A DNA stretch of 64,000 nucleotides from Clavaria fumosa (lineage: Eukaryota; Basidiomycota; Agaricomycetes; Agaricales; Clavariaceae), in contig OX637804.1 of the NCBI GenBank assembly GCA_951802425.1, positions 1,116,001 to 1,180,000 of the forward strand, given 5' to 3'. The notes under the pieces were generated by a model. It searched no databases. It saw nothing but the letters and a program-made list of their open reading frames with translations, and was not told the DNA's origin. Positions 44,096 to 57,300 of this stretch are shown piece after piece. The position numbers and the translations under genes are program-made. Within the stretch, counting starts at the first letter, position 1; the number at the start of each line of letters is the position of its first letter.

Positions 44096-45151
44096 GGTCG
44101 TTGCTGTCGAGAGAGAGGAGCCACGCTGTGCCTGGCCTCATTGTATCGGCTAAGTCTCATTGAGTTAGTCTTTGTGTGCCTAAGCTAAGTTACACAGCCC
44201 TTATGTAATCGGCTCCTATTCTCCGGCTAAACCAAGGAACATTGAATTGCTTCCGTAAGATTTACTATAATTGAATCGAAGCTAGTGATTGAAAGATTGA
44301 ATTTTAACCGCGGTCGCTGTCTATCATCGGGTCTCCATTATTTGGTAGTAGCACGTTTGCACACTCGGAGGAGTGTTTGTCGGCAGCGCTGCTGTGCAGG
44401 CAGTGCTGCTTACCCGATGACCGTCCGACAAGGTCAACATCTCATATCATCTCATCACATCAAGGTGGAGACAGACGGAGCTAGCCCCAATCGGTGTTAT
44501 GTAACAATTTTTGATGCATAAAACATGCTCTCAGGCGCCCATCCTGAATTTCTTCAGGCTGCTCTCACTATGCCAGTGTCTGCCGTAAGTCGTACTAGCC
44601 CATATTACCCACGACTATTGCCCAAACTCACCAGCAGCCTGAAGATTGTTATCTCTCTACTTACTCCTGCGGTTGTCTGGCTATTACCAGGCCTACAAAC
44701 TCTCCTTTGCGCGCGTTTGACAAGATCCTATCTGGAGCAGGAACAGTGTAAAGCTTACCATCAAATAGATGGTTCTTGGGGCTGAAGGTACCAAGGAGTT
44801 GAGAGCCACTTCTAAGTACAAATATCCAAATTCCAGGTTCTACGACATACAAGCAGTCCTATCAAATGTCCTTGGAGCTATGACTAACCGTAGAAGCCCT
44901 ACCAAATGTCCTCGGAGCTGTAGGAGTCCAGAATCCGGTTACTATCATATACCAGAAGTCCTACCAAACGTCTTCGGAACTGTACCAAATACTAGAAGTC
45001 CTACCAAACGTCTTTGGAGCTAACACTAACTGTCCAAAATCCGGGTACGCTACAATGTGCACAAATTTCCATGAAAGTACTAGGAACAACAAGGATCGTC
45101 ACCCCAACCTAACGCATTTGATCTTCCGCCATGGAGCACCACAGGCCATAT
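44096..45151. other. Intergenic region between copies 5 and 6 with a degenerate repeat
   Basis: No gene seen. At about 44850-45030 the phrase gaagtcctaccaaa(t/c)gtc followed by (c/t)tcggagct recurs four times at uneven spacing, a degenerate tandem repeat. Confidence 0.5.
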
Positions 45152-46700
45152 TCAGCCTGTATACGGCGGGGGTTCATGTGTGCTCTGACTTCTGGAGTCG
45201 GGCGGTACCGATGGGTCTTCGATGAGTAAATTGTTGAAGGAGGTAATGGCCTGTCTCTCTCTCTGGCTCAGCTGCGCACGCGAGATGGCCTCCAGAATGG
45301 CCGAAAGGCCGACAGAACCCTCCTGGGTCACGTTCGTCGAGGACTGCGAGAACAGCGGCACCCCGTCCGATAGCGTCGCTGGCGCCTCGGTTGCAGGGGC
45401 ATCCGAATGGGCACATGGCGGTTCCCGGTCAGCACTCGGTAGAACGTGCAATGCCAAATCTGAAGATGATTTGTGTAGAGAACTCCGGCATTCGCTATCC
45501 GGAGACTGTTCTGATGGAAGAACGCGCCTCGCTTCCAAGGGCGCTATGGCGTCTTGGCAGCGTCTCTGGCCAATTAGAGTAGAAAAGGGGGGGCTGTACT
45601 GCGATGCTTCTGGCTCTATGGCACCAACGTCAGACATGGGCTCATTCCCATGGTTGCAAGGGCTAGGTGGCGAAAATGGATTTTGCGACGTGCTGCTACG
45701 TAATACCGATTCCGGGCCTGACAAGCGTCCCGTTTTATTGAGAAAAGATGAAGGGTGAATGCGCTAGGAGAGTTATAACGAACGCACCTGAAGATTTGAT
45801 AGGTGATGAAAGGTATGTAGGCTCCAGCTCGGTTACTCCCAAACATGGGGTGCATGCGGCCGGGGGTTCGATGGAAGACACTCTTGATAGCATTGGATGT
45901 TTACGCTTTCGCCATCGCAGAAGCACGAACACGAGAGCGAGGATGAGTAAAACGAAGGCTACTGAGCCGACGATGCCACCAACAACCGAGGAACTGAGCG
46001 ATTTGTGAGAGGGTGTTGGAGAAGACAATGACGTTGGAGAAGAGGTGGAGGATGACAGTGAGGATGTCGTCGGCCCAACAGCCAGGTTTGGGCTATTGAA
46101 TTAATTAGTATATTATATGGAGGCGCGAAAATGAGCCACACTTGAGAGTAATAGTAGAGAATGCGCCTGTGGGAAAACTGGTGGTAGTCTGAAGTCTGAT
46201 AATCGTTGAGTCAAAACACCCACAACAGACCAGGAGAGGACATACAGAGTTGTCGTAATGGGACCCGTAGGCAGGGAATGGGGTTGAGTGTAGGATACAA
46301 AATTAGTCGTCACGTAATCCAGAAGGGAATAGGTTGTCGAGAGATCCCCCAAACAAGCCGACGACGACCCAGGTTGGACGATGTAATGCAAGTCAAAGTT
46401 CGTCGTGAATGCCAGACCAGCGGGGACATTGCAAATCCACTCCATATAACCAACGCCTTCGGGGATTTCTATGAAGAAAATGCCGCCCTGTGTATATGTA
46501 TCGGTGAAATCAAATACATATTCAAAGGTCGTGTTGTAGAAGATATCAAAGGGCTCGCACTGCGTAGCCGTGAGTGGAAAGATAAGTTGACCCCGGTATC
46601 CTTCATGTAGCCACCCTGTCGCGGGTGGCACCAATGGTTTTGCAACTGCGACGACAATCGCAAAAGCAAACGTCGCCAGAACTGTAAATTGCGAGTGCAT
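45152..46700 (-). CDS. Tandem membrane-protein paralog, copy 6 (complete)
   Basis: Start at 46700 (MHSQFTVLATFAFAIVVAVA). More divergent ectodomain: PPATGWLHEGYRGQLIFP, TQCEPFDIFYNTTFE, GYMEWICNVPAG, QPGSSSACLGDLSTTY. Stalk rich in Ser/Thr rather than Pro-Pro; helix GGIVGSVAFVLLILALVFVL followed by RWRKRK. The tail is shorter, keeps LSQRERQAITSFNNLL and ends EPPPYTG. Together with copy 7 it forms a second subgroup (WL.[ED]GYRG, GDLSTTYSLLDYVTTNF). Confidence 0.77.
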
Positions 46701-47542
46701 TGTCGTGGCAGTTGGGAGAGAAGCGGGCTCCCTGAGGGGCCGCACCTTGATGCCAGTGTCCCGTTATCACCAATTAACCACATGGGCAAGGTCATAGGGC
46801 ATCTTCAATGGAACCGGTCACAATCGCGGTTTGTGCGGCTGGTGCCGGCTGTGCAAGTTTTCCCAGAAGCAGTTCCATCCTGAGAGCCGTTCCTGATTCG
46901 CCGGTATTTGCCGTTTGGCGTTGTGGCGATTGCAAACTGATAAGGGTCCTGGACCCTTCCTTGGCAGCGTATATGTGTAGCTCCGCACTGTGGCTACTAG
47001 AGAGCAAGCGTTCACTAGGCTTGTAGATTATGAGTTTAATTGTCGTCGCCTCTGAGGAAAGGGTGCCCAGTGCGGGTCCGTACCCTTGATGCAAGCTTGA
47101 TGCCAAGCCGTGATCGAAATTCATGATCTTGATCCGTTTGGGACGCCGAATGCTTATAGTGCTCTCCTTGTATTATTGCGACTAGGGCTGCTCGTGTAGC
47201 TAAGTACACCTTTGTCCATTACTGTATACTACTTCAGGTTGCTATCATCACCCCAGACTTTGGTATAGGTCTGCCTACCTGTCCTGTAATGCTTTCCAAT
47301 TCGAACACAGTAGTTGAATTTGGATTATTGTGAACAGCTCATGCAGAAATGCGCATGGATTAGCAATTTCTAGAGTAACTAGTACAAATGTCCAAATTCC
47401 GGCTATGCTACCACATGGAATATATATATATACAATCTGAAAACAAATGACGATGAACGATACAAGTACTACAGAACACCTAAGACGATGAACACGAAAT
47501 ATCCCCACGCCTGGCATGCCCCCGCAGAAACTTCAAGGTCTC
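46701..47542. other. Intergenic region between copies 6 and 7
   Basis: No gene or repeat that I can support. Confidence 0.4.
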
Positions 47543-49288
47543 TCATTGTGTATACGGTGGCGGCGAAGACACCAAGTCCTGGTTTGCAGAATCAGGGGGC
47601 GTCGATGGCGCTTGGATGAACCGATTATTGAAGGATGTGATGACCTGTCTCTCTCTTTGGCTCAGCTGCGCGCGCGAGATGACCTCTAGAACGGTTGTAA
47701 AGCCAAGAGGACCCTCCTGAGTCTCGCTCGTCGAGGATTGCATGGACGGTGTCATTGCATCTCGTAGTGACATCTCTGGTACTGCGTCGACCGGGGCGTC
47801 GACCGGGGCGGTCGAAGACTGGGTGTATAGCGCCTGCTGGTCCGCGGAACGCGAAACGCCCAACTCCAAATTTGGGACTGGTCTGCGGAGGGGAGCCTTG
47901 CGTGCGTGAGCCGGAGGCCCACATCGCCGTTGTGGTGGAACAACAAGCTCCACTTCTGAGGGTGTTATGACGGTGCCTTGGGATGACCTCGGGCCAACTA
48001 GAGTAGAAAAAGAAGATGCGTGCTGCAATCCCTCTGGCCCTCGTGAGCTAAAAGGCCGTAGTGGGTGCAAAGGAAGGGTACTTTACCTACGAGGACCATA
48101 TCAGCCGCAGGGTTGTCTGACACCGAAACGACCGTGGCACCACTGTCAGAAATGGGTTCACTCCCGTGGCTGCTAGGTCCAAGTGGCGAAAATGGATTTT
48201 GTGGTGTGCTGCCAAGCTCTGCCACGGCTGACAAGCGTTCCGCTGTTATTGAGGAAAGATGAGGGCATATGGGTTAGGGAATATCTAACGAACGCACCAG
48301 AATTTTGAAATGGTGATAAGAGGCACGCAGACCCCAGCTCCCTTGATGCGGATTCTGAGTGGGTTGTAGTGACAGGATCTGTCGGAGAAGATAATGCTAG
48401 CCTTGGACTTCTGCGCCTCCGCAAGAGCACAAATATGAGAGCAAGGGTGAGTAGAACGAAGGCTGCTGCGCCGACGATACCACCAACAACCGAGGAAATG
48501 CGTGATTTTTGAGAGGTTGTTGGAGAAGAGAATGATGTTGGCGAGGACGACGGCGAACTCGAGGCTGTTGCGGGGGAGAATGCTGTTGGTGAGGGCGACG
48601 AGGAACCTGCGGATGAGGATGATGGTAGAGAGGGCGGCGACGAGGACGACGGCGAGGGCGTTATTAGCACGACGGCCGAGTCTGGGCTATTGAGTCGGTT
48701 AATATGTTGTGTAGAAGCTCAAAAAGAACTAGCCGCACTTCAGAGTAACTGTCGCAGACACGTCTGTGGGATAGCTGGTGGTAGGTCTGATAATTGTTGA
48801 GTTAGGACACACAGCAGAACTGTTAAGGTGACATACAAAGAAATTGTCGAGATAAAAACGTTGTGTGGGGAATTTCGAGTATAGGATGCAAAATTAGTCG
48901 TCACGTAATCCAGAAGAGAATAGGTGGTCGAGAGATCTCCCAAGCAAGCCGATGACGACCCAGGTTGGACGATGTAATCCAATGGAATGTTTACGCGGAA
49001 CGCCAAACCAGCGGGAATGTTACATATCCACTGCACATAACCAATGCCTTCGGGGACCTCCAAGAAAAAAAGACCGTTTCCTCTTACGTCGTCAAAGAAG
49101 AATTCATGTCCAAACGTCGAGTTGTAAAAAATGTGAAATGGCTCGCATTGCGTAGCTGCGAACGGAAAGACAAGTCGACCTCGATACCCGTCGTATAGCC
49201 ACCCTGTCGCAGGTGGTGCAACTGCCTCCACAAGTGTGGCAAGAATCGAAACGGCCAACGGAGCCAGAGCTGCGCATTGCGAGCGCAT
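47543..49288 (-). CDS. Tandem membrane-protein paralog, copy 7 (complete)
   Basis: Start at 49288 (MRSQCAALAPLAVSILATLV). Ectodomain of the copy 6 type (WLYDGYRGRLVFP, TQCEPFHIFYNSTFG, GYVQWICNIPAG, GSSSACLGDLSTTY). Long Ser-rich stalk (SSPSSSPTSFSSPTTS); helix GGIVGAAAFVLLTLALIFVL with RRRR; tail with LSQRERQVITSFNN and end SSPPPYTQ. An internal part of the tail (about 47900-48120) needs an intron or small indel to stay in one frame, so the tail model is less certain than the ectodomain. Confidence 0.72.
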
Positions 49289-50099
49289 TGTCGTCGCCGG
49301 GAGAGAAGAGCGTTCCCTTCAGGGTCGTACCATGACGTCGCGTATCACCAACCTGACAAGTTAAATTGGGCCGGGCGCTGTGCGCAGTTGATTCTAGATG
49401 GTCGATAGGTATCGTTGCGGACAGTCTCTCCGTCCCGTTCGACGTCCAGGACTAGACCCTCACTTCTCTGTATGGGTACTTGCACATCCAGAGCCTCAAG
49501 AAGATTTCATGTGAGCCGACGTGACCAGATGTTGCTGCACTATAAAGAGTGTCGTTTTGATGATGGGTTGATATTGATAAAGCCATTGCGACCCTGACGA
49601 GCGCTCATATCCAACGCGTCCCGCGTCCCGAGTCCCGATGCAAACACCCTGCTGTGCTCCGTTGCTCCCAACTTGCCTCACTTCTTCAGGCCTTTCCAGC
49701 CCCCCGCAGATCGTCATTGTCATGTCACCCATAGCATGGCTGCAAGGCGTCGAGCAGGATGTGGGGTTTGAACATTGCGCTCTTCTCCCTGTCTGGTCCT
49801 GGGATTGGTCACCTGGCTAGAGCCAGATGCGCGTAGTTGGCATGGCAGGACGATTCGGTCTGCGTGATCGTTTGGCGACTGGGTTATTCCTCCTCAGAGA
49901 CGCACACTCCAGTTTAAACGCTCGAGTGTTGCCGCCCGGTATCGTAGAGCCTTCTTTGCGGATACCGCCATCCAGGTTCGTCATCACTTCTGTCGCTAGC
50001 CAGCTCTGGATGGCACGTGGAGCGTCACCCTCCACTATTCAAACTTACGTACTATATAAGCAAACGTGTATGTGTACTAGAACACCAACCGGAAATCTT
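49289..50099. other. Intergenic region, no clear gene
   Basis: The first part is the 5' flank of copy 7. A long open frame on the plus strand (49827-50609) overlaps the LINE remnant in another frame and has low-complexity Pro/Thr/Arg composition, so I do not call it. Confidence 0.35.
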
Positions 50100-50632
50100 C
50101 GGACGACTCACCCAAGTACGCACGATGCACGGATACAACCTACCATATTACGAATGAATGAAAATTCCACACGAACCCGAATGCTCATGCGGGGACACCA
50201 TCCCCCTCACGACGCCGATGCGATTCCGAGACCATATCTTTCACAATTGCCGCACTTACGATGCGCACCGACACGTACTATCCGCAGTACACCACAATCA
50301 CTCGCCGCCAATCCTATTGAGCGGTACGAAAGGCCTCCTGGCTATCGCGAAATTTTTACGCCTCTCGGGAGCCTTCACGGCAACCGGAAAACCATACGAA
50401 CCACCCACCCTGCCAGAACTACCTGGCCTCGACCTATCGGACTCCGCCTCCTACCCAGCGGAGCCTCCCGACCCACACTAGACCAAAGAGAGTTCAACTA
50501 CCTACTCTCCCAATACACCTCCCAACCCCAACCAACCCCCTCGCCGTATCTCTTCACGTACCTCACGTACAACCGCGTCTTTGTCTTAATTACATTTTGC
50601 GGGATATAAATGCTAATAATAATAATAAATAG
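50100..50632 (+). mobile_element. LINE (Tad-like) 3' remnant
   Basis: 50158-50481 encodes the C-terminal tail typical of fungal non-LTR retrotransposon polyproteins (after RNase H): CSCG, DHIFHNC, YDAHRH, then LLSGTKGLLAIAKFLRLSGA and FTATGKP. In the same frame upstream, tacgaatgaatg has TGA where an Arg codon (CGA) would fit. The fragment ends in a taataataataataaata tail, a common LINE 3' end. 5'-truncated insertion; the left boundary is uncertain. Confidence 0.65.
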
Positions 50633-50834
50633 AACATCACATGACGGACCACATTACATAATCTTTCAATCTCTTCCTCTTCCCGCGCTCGTGGGGATAC
50701 AAGATTTCCTTCTCAATAGCTCTGCGATCGTTGCGCATCTGCCCAAGTGTGTACCGCACATACTTCTCCCGTCAATAGCCGCAGCTACCCTGCACCGATC
50801 GATAGCAGTCTGGGATTGTTACGCTCAGGATTGT

Positions 50835-52313
50835 TCATAAGGCTCTCGCCATCCTCCTGTTGCAGACGAAAGGCAATGGGAGCCCCGGCCTCTCAGGATT
50901 GACGTCGCTATCCATAAACCCCCAGTCACCATTTTCGTCCGGGCTCTCGGTCGGCAGGAAATAAAATGCGGACCCCGACATCCGGAAACCGCATTCGAGG
51001 ACACTTTCGTCGTCATCAATGTCATGTGGGTGGGTGTGGACGGGATCGATGCTCGTGGTAGAATATACGGATGCCGTAGAGCGTGTGCTGAGGGCTGGAA
51101 GGGAGCGCCGCGGGCTGAGGGTAGAGCGCAGAAGCGGCACGTCATTCGTTCGCTGCGGTGAGCAGGGTAAAGGGATGCTCTGTTTGGATCCAACCGATGG
51201 GGTCGACGGGGACACATCCTTGAAGGCTGGTCCGTGTAGCTTAAGGGTAAGAGGTCTAACGGGATGGATTGCCTTGCCGTGCTCCGTGGTGCGCCACTTG
51301 TTCTCTGCGCACTCTCCCACCACGGTGGCCTCGCTATCCGTATGGCTGGCACGGCCGGGCGTGATCCGAACGGTCGGCGCCGCGGGAGCCTTGCGAGGGG
51401 CATCTCCGACATGGACCAGTTCGAGGTCGATGTTCTTGGGTTTGCCGATCACTTCGCCGCGGAAAGTTACGGGAGCGATGTGAAACCCTTTGCGTTTGCC
51501 TAATCGCGCAGTCGGAGCGCGCGTTTGACTCTTCGATAATAGGTCTCGCGAGGCACGACTTATCAATTTGGCAAGATGAAGTGGTGCGCCCAACGAGTAT
51601 TTGAACTTCAGTGTTGTTATCTTTGGCGAGTACGCCAGTAGAGACGACTTTGAAGTCGTGGTCTCTTTCGAACGTGCTATGTCGCCTTGGTCTTGAATAT
51701 TGGAATCTCTGCAAGCATGATGTTTATAAAGCCCGCGAGAACTCTAAGGACGATCCTGACCTTGACTCCGGGGCGAGAACCTTCCGCGCCTGGTGGAACA
51801 GCGGTTGTTCCTGCAGATGCATTGATTTCAAGCCGTGGCCGCGCAACCCAATAGCATCCTGATCCAATGTTGATCTCGAAGAATGAGATTGCAGAATGCT
51901 ATCCGCAACGATGATATCCAACACCAAGCTCACTTGATCCGATGCCTCATTGTCATCGACGGACTTGACAATCATGGACGGGCGGCCCCCTTCCACCTTG
52001 AGTACATGTCAGTCGACCGTGAATAATCTCTTTTATCCCAGACGCGACTCACACAGTCATCCGCGTAATTATAGCGGTTGGCGGCCGAATCAGGAGGGTG
52101 CCCGGGGCCCTGGGCAGAGTGGTACGGTCTCCGGGGACGGGACTGTGGCGTCCACTCGACATATGTTGGGCGGGGGCTCTTGTCTATCCTCGGCGTGTTG
52201 CGTGAACGCAGCCAGGGGATGTGAGGAGGGGATCTGGGTCTTGCGTGGTACATCTGGAAATTGGGCTGGGTGTTGAGAGGAAGCGTGCGCTTGATAGACG
52301 GAGGCGGGGGCAT
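50835..52313 (-). CDS. Uncharacterised multi-exon gene
   Basis: A likely host gene on the minus strand. Start proposed at 52313 (MPPPPSIKRTLP). A 55-bp-class intron joins YNYADDC to VEGGRPSMIVKSVDDNEASD, and a second (GTGAGC...GATAG, about 51895-51930) joins to SAISFFEINIGSGCYWVARP and VKVRIVLRVLAGFINIMLAE. Then come FKVVSTGVLAKDNNTEVQIL and, after a further intron, GKRKGFHIAPVTFRGEVIG with a low-complexity Ser/Pro/Thr C-terminus that ends at 50835. I do not recognise the family; the beta-rich middle might be a lipid- or ligand-binding fold. Exon borders between 51500 and 51700 are unresolved. Confidence 0.45.
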
Positions 52314-52751
52314 GTGCAATGTGCAGCGAAGGTAGGGGTTGCAGTTAGGCTGCACCAAAAGGCAAAACAAAAAAAAGGCAGAGCTATGAGAAGTGCGAAA
52401 AGCAGCGACGGAGCGAAGCGAAAACAAAGGAGTACAGGCGAAAGCGAATGTGGTAGGAGACAAGCCTGTGGACCGCTTGATATAGGCGAGCGAGAGCCAC
52501 CCTTTCACCACGCTTCCGCCCTTTACAAGCCACCATCCACCACGCGTCCACCATCAACAAGCTAAAATTGCGACTGCGCAATCCTCGTGTAGACAACCGT
52601 CAGATACGGCCGTTCAGCATGATAGAGATGAAGGGGGCACGTTGTCTGAGCATTTGCACTTGAATTGAGCTGGCTGCGACGATGAAACTAGCAATTGAGT
52701 GGAGAGCGACCTGGGACAACCGCTGAACTAGCCAAATCGGGTTGAAATTGG
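52314..52751. other. Spacer left of hAT, no gene
   Basis: Probably the 5' flank of the preceding minus-strand gene; low-complexity aaaaaaaggcag and repeated gcgaaaag phrases. Nothing else seen. Confidence 0.4.
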
Positions 52752-52932
52752 CACGTGGGTAGTGTTGCCACGGTCCGGTTTGGTCCGGTTTGGTCCAGTT
52801 TATGTTGGTTTTTTCCAAATATAGAAAGCTGAGCGGAGTGGAACCGATCAAGATAGTGTGACAAGTGCATTGAAACGGTTACAAGTGACTCAAGTCACAG
52901 TTAAACTACCAAAAAAGGAAGGCGTGGGAATG

Positions 52933-55900
52933 TCACATCTGCAGCTCCCTGAAGTCAGCCGTGAGCCCCGCTACGAAGGCATTGACATCCTCTGGAACAT
53001 GTAAACTATCCTCCATCAACTCCTCTAGCTCTCTCAACTCACGCTCAGCTGATCCACCCTGACTGAAGTCCAGTTCCTTCCCATCCCGGATTGAAAATTT
53101 CAAAAGTTGTAACGCCTCCATGAGGTCTGGTTTAATTCGACTTCGCCGCGGTGCCATGGTCGCCTTTGCTGATGAAAAAATTCGCTCACAAGGGACAGAC
53201 GATGCTTGTATAGGTAAAATGTCCAGACTGAGCATGAAGAGGGTTGGATAGCGTAACTGATTTTCCTTCTTGTGTGTCAGCTAACGCATAAATAGTCATT
53301 TCAATTGCTTACCTGCCAGAAGCAGAGCGAGCTGGTGCTGGCACTTCGGTCATTCAAGTAACACTCAACCTCAACTATTAAATCTTGTGATTCGAGCAGG
53401 CTTTCTTGATGTAGACCAAGGAGTTGGTGCGCTTTTGATTGGGCATTGAGAGCGGTGGCAGGTGGCGCACATCGGTCTTGGCCTGTAGTAACCCGCTCAT
53501 TAAGTCGATTGAAGATTGGCCGAAGCTGCTGAATTGTTAGTACACATAACCATGAGCAAGAATAGACTTACCTGGAGCATAAGTTCCTGCTTTGCAATCG
53601 GTACACGCTGCGGCTGGTTTCTGATGAGCCAAGCAAGCTTGATTGATGGATCGAGAACTGCAAAAGACATCAGAACAAAACACTGCTTACTCAAGAAAAC
53701 ATACTCATCGCAAGTTCGTAAGCTGGGCAGAGAGTAGTGCGTTCTTCATAACTCTCCAATTTATCAAGGCCAAGATTGATGACATTACTGTACTCAGGGT
53801 GCACGTCGATGTATTCCTCCCATCGTGTGATGATGCCTGCATATGCTGGGAGCGCGTTGCGTAGGGTTGGTGTCTTTTCGTGTGATAAGATTTGTTGAAA
53901 TGCGTGAGGAACCTAAAACGATTCAAATTTAGTTGAACGTACGAAATTTAATGAAGTTATACCATAAGAATGTCATGAAAATCCGCCAAAATTGTCCACT
54001 CTTCATTACTCAGCTTATACCGCTGCAATGAAGCGCCTTCGTGGCTTGCAAGCAGCTTTCTAATTGGCTATTGTATGTATTAGTCTAAATAACACATGGA
54101 TAAACTGTTATACATACATCCTTAAGCAACAAAACACGCTCTAGCATCAGCAATACTGATGACCATCTTGTCTTGACATCGCGAATAAGCTGGTACTTCG
54201 TAGCATTGAGTCGTTGTTGGATAATGGAAAATTCATTTAGAAGTATTGATGATCGTCGCACCTACAAAAATTGAGCAAATCCAATTGTGAGGCAGAGCTA
54301 CTCACAGTCGCAATGAAGGTTCGAATAATTGAAATGGGATCACGCTCCAATATAAGTGGTAAGTATGTTGCTGGTCGAGACGGAGGATCATAGTCGCTGG
54401 AGTCTTCCTCGCCATGTTCTAACTTGGTCATAGCTGCTAAAACTGCCTTGACGGCCAAATTGACAACATGTGGAAAACATCTGAAAAGAATTGAGTCATT
54501 ACTAAACAGAAGGGAAGCTGCTTACCGAATATGTTGCGTGTACCTGTTAAATTTTATTTTTCGCCTATTGAATTCATCGGCAAGCGTCTCCATGAGCAGA
54601 TCATTGTTCGTGGCATTGTCAGTCGTGATCCAGCCTATCTGTAAACATATTGATAAGTAAAAATGCTGTTATTCAACATTTTCATACCTTTTCTGCGATT
54701 CCAATACGATCCAAAACACTGATGAATGCGTGAGCGAGGTGCTCTCCCGTATGGTGGCCAGGAACACGGATGAACCCTATCAGTGCAGCTTGAAGACAAA
54801 GAGAATACTGAACACCTGCTGGAGTTTGCTCAGCTTTCGTTACAATCCAATGCGCTGTGACGGCCATAAAAGGTTCTCTATTGGGATCTGACCACATATC
54901 AGTGGTAAACGATATCTTCCCCTGTACACCCTGCTTGCGAGCCATGAGTAAGCAGGTACAGAAAGAATGCAACGCACCTGAAACTCGACAATGAGATAAT
55001 CTAAGTAAATCCTCAATAGCTCATCAATACGTGTGCGCAACGTTGTACGGCCAGGGATATCAGAGTCCTTGAGGTCTGACTTAAGCATCTTGAAGATTAC
55101 GATGAGTTGCGATGACCCAATAATATTAATTGGCTATGTATATTAGATATATGAGCAAAGCATGACATAAGATGTTCATGATACGTGCCAAATCTTCCTT
55201 GACGATGAAATCTACAATCGCATCAACAAACGAAGACTTTGAGAATGGTTGGTTTGGAATAAACTTGACGCGAGCTTGTTCTTCTGGACGGGCGCCCCGA
55301 ACCTTTGCCGCCGCTGCTAGCCCTGCTTGCGATTTGATTGGTATCTTCAGTCGGTCGCATGCTTGAACCCAAAGTGCCTCATGCTTTAGCACGAGGTGGT
55401 TCCGGAGTGTTGATGTAGATGAGGTTGACGAGAAACTTGCTGGGACAAGGTGATGCTGAGTCTTAGCAAGGTTCCTGGACTCGGAGGTAAGAGGGTAGTG
55501 AAAATGATAGAATGAAGCGACACACATGCAGAATTTGCAGACCGCCTTCAAATTATTATCAACCTTCTCATAGAACGTCCACACATCTGCGGCATTGCGA
55601 AGATTGACATTTCCAGCCGGCCGATTCCTTAGATCAGCAATGCTGCGAGGCTTGACATTTCCAGCTGGCTGATTACTTTGTAGAGGGTTTTGAGGGATAG
55701 CGCGAGTCGCCTGCAGAGCTTGAGGGGCCACATCCAGGATGGGATTTGGCCCGGGCTGGTCAGAATCGGTATCGGAGACTAAATCAATCGCATCGTTAAA
55801 ATTTTCAGGTGACTGTCCTTGAAATTGTGGCAGTTGGTCAAGGGGAGGACCGACACCAGACGTTGCTGAGTATTGGAATGAAAATTGAGGTGTAGGAGAT

Positions 55901-56373
55901 CTTGTCTGGGCATTCCAGACAGCTTGATGGAGCGCAAATGGTTCAGGGAGGGGAACATTGGGTCGGCCAGGATCGGTGGGGAAGAGGGCATTGGGCTGGC
56001 CATCCAGGCTAAGACCCAAAGCATTAGGAGGGAGCGGGGGGTGGGCTTGCTCAGCCTGGTTCTCTATGGGTGGAATAGCGAGACTGGGGTTGGGTCGAGC
56101 TGATACAACATTGGCAGGGGCTGGTAAAGGTGGAGGCGCTAGGCCCTGGGATGGACCGGGTGGCGGCGGTTGTTCCTGCAGCTCCTGCCGACGACCTCTC
56201 CTCGTACTGCGTGCAGCCGGATTTCGTGGGGCTAATGCAGTATTATTATTACAAAACCATCAATAACCAAAGAATAACGTACGCTGGAGTTGGAATGATG
56301 TTTCAATGGCGCCATTGGGGTACACCGTTGCTTTTTTTCCTGCTTTCTTTCGAGGTGAGCGGCGAGGAGGCAT
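52933..56373 (-). CDS. hAT transposase (BED zinc finger, hATC)
   Basis: Many exons on the minus strand. Start at 56373 (MPPRRSPRKKAGKK, a basic AT-hook-like N-terminus); the first intron, 56232-56282 (51 bp, GTACGT...TTAG), joins in phase to a Pro-rich linker. The BED finger follows (WTFYEKVDN, CKFC, then L..HL..H), then IPGRTTLRTRIDELL, the catalytic-domain phrase GKISFTTDMWSDPNREPFMA and, downstream, the C-terminal hATC dimerisation region (PCERIFSSAKATMAPRRSR, LMEALQLLKFSI) ending at 52933. One join near 55130-55190 does not keep phase with the obvious GT/AG sites, so either a nonstandard splice or a 1-base defect is present there. Confidence 0.8.
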
Positions 56374-56528
56374 TGTGGGATTGAAGACTTTGGACTGCAA
56401 TTTATATGGAAAGTGAGGAGAATGAGTGAAACACGAGGATGGAATGCTTGCGCACCTTAGATCACGGCTCTCAACATGAAAAAACAATCAAAACACATTG
56501 AATGTCATGTTCTTGATAGCCTCCCTTT

Positions 56529-56880
56529 TCACAACGCTGCATCAGACAGCCATGTACTAGGGGACAAAGGACAGGGTAAAGAAACGAAGGAGAGATAGGA
56601 CAAAGGGGAACTCACGACCGAGTGTGGGGTCTCTTGTCCACACGTAGCACACGGCGACCTTACCGCCGCGCGCTCGCTGCAACAGCGCATTCGCCTCCGC
56701 CACGGAACGGGCCGCATCCAGCGCAGGTTCAGGAAATGGGCATGGGAGTGTGTCGTAAAACGTCTGCAGGGTCAGCGGACCAATGTCAACATCGTGCACG
56801 TACACGCAGTATGCACGGGGTGAGAGCTTGATCCGGAGTGTGCAACCATGTTCTGTGAATAATGAGGATATAGTTTCAAA
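56529..56880 (-). CDS. Unrecognised ORF within hAT
   Basis: Minus-strand frame with LRIKLSPRAYCVYVHDVDIG, LQTFYDTLPCPFPEPALDAA and RARGGKVAVCYVWTRDPTLG. It looks protein-like (no low complexity), but both ends are uncertain. I do not recognise it. Located upstream of the transposase, on the same strand. Confidence 0.35.
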
Positions 56881-57030
56881 ATGTCAGCATGGTCAAATGA
56901 TGACACACTGAGATGCATCTTTACAGTACCATTTTTTTCCCTACTGACATCAGTGCGTCACCCACCATGAGTTCGCATGCGACTTCGGGGGCGAGTGGCA
57001 TTGAACAATAATTTATGTGCCTGCCATCGA
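56869..57030 (+). repeat. Duplicated block within hAT (copy 1; copy 2 at about 59455-59600)
   Basis: Shared phrases: catctttac(a/c)gt, accgacatcag/actgacatcag, gcgtcacccacca/catgtcacccacca, gggggcgagtgg, aataatttatgtgcctgcc (the last one is in a different order in the second copy). About 150 bp, diverged. Confidence 0.6.
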
Positions 57031-57300
57031 TGTTACAGTACGGCAAGAACGTTCATAGTTGACATGGTGTTTTAAAAAATTAAACTAAAAAGAATACTGT
57101 CGAGGCCTTTTGTTTCGCTCATCGACTACTGAGAACCCGGCCAGAGCAGCCCACCCACCAGTCGAAATCGCTGACCCTTGTTGAATAGTGCCAGCATCCG
57201 TCCTTGACAACTTATATCGTAAAGAAACTTGAGAACTAGATGAGGGTCAAAACCTTAACATCTGTGATCAAGTAGTAAAATTTACAGTACACATTTCCAC

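Noticed and set aside
49827..50609. 260-codon open frame on the plus strand
   Set aside because: Low-complexity Pro/Thr/Arg composition, and it overlaps the LINE C-terminal frame (50158-50481), which has recognisable motifs.
52384..52596. 70-codon minus-strand frame
   Set aside because: Composition fits low-complexity non-coding sequence; no conserved motif.
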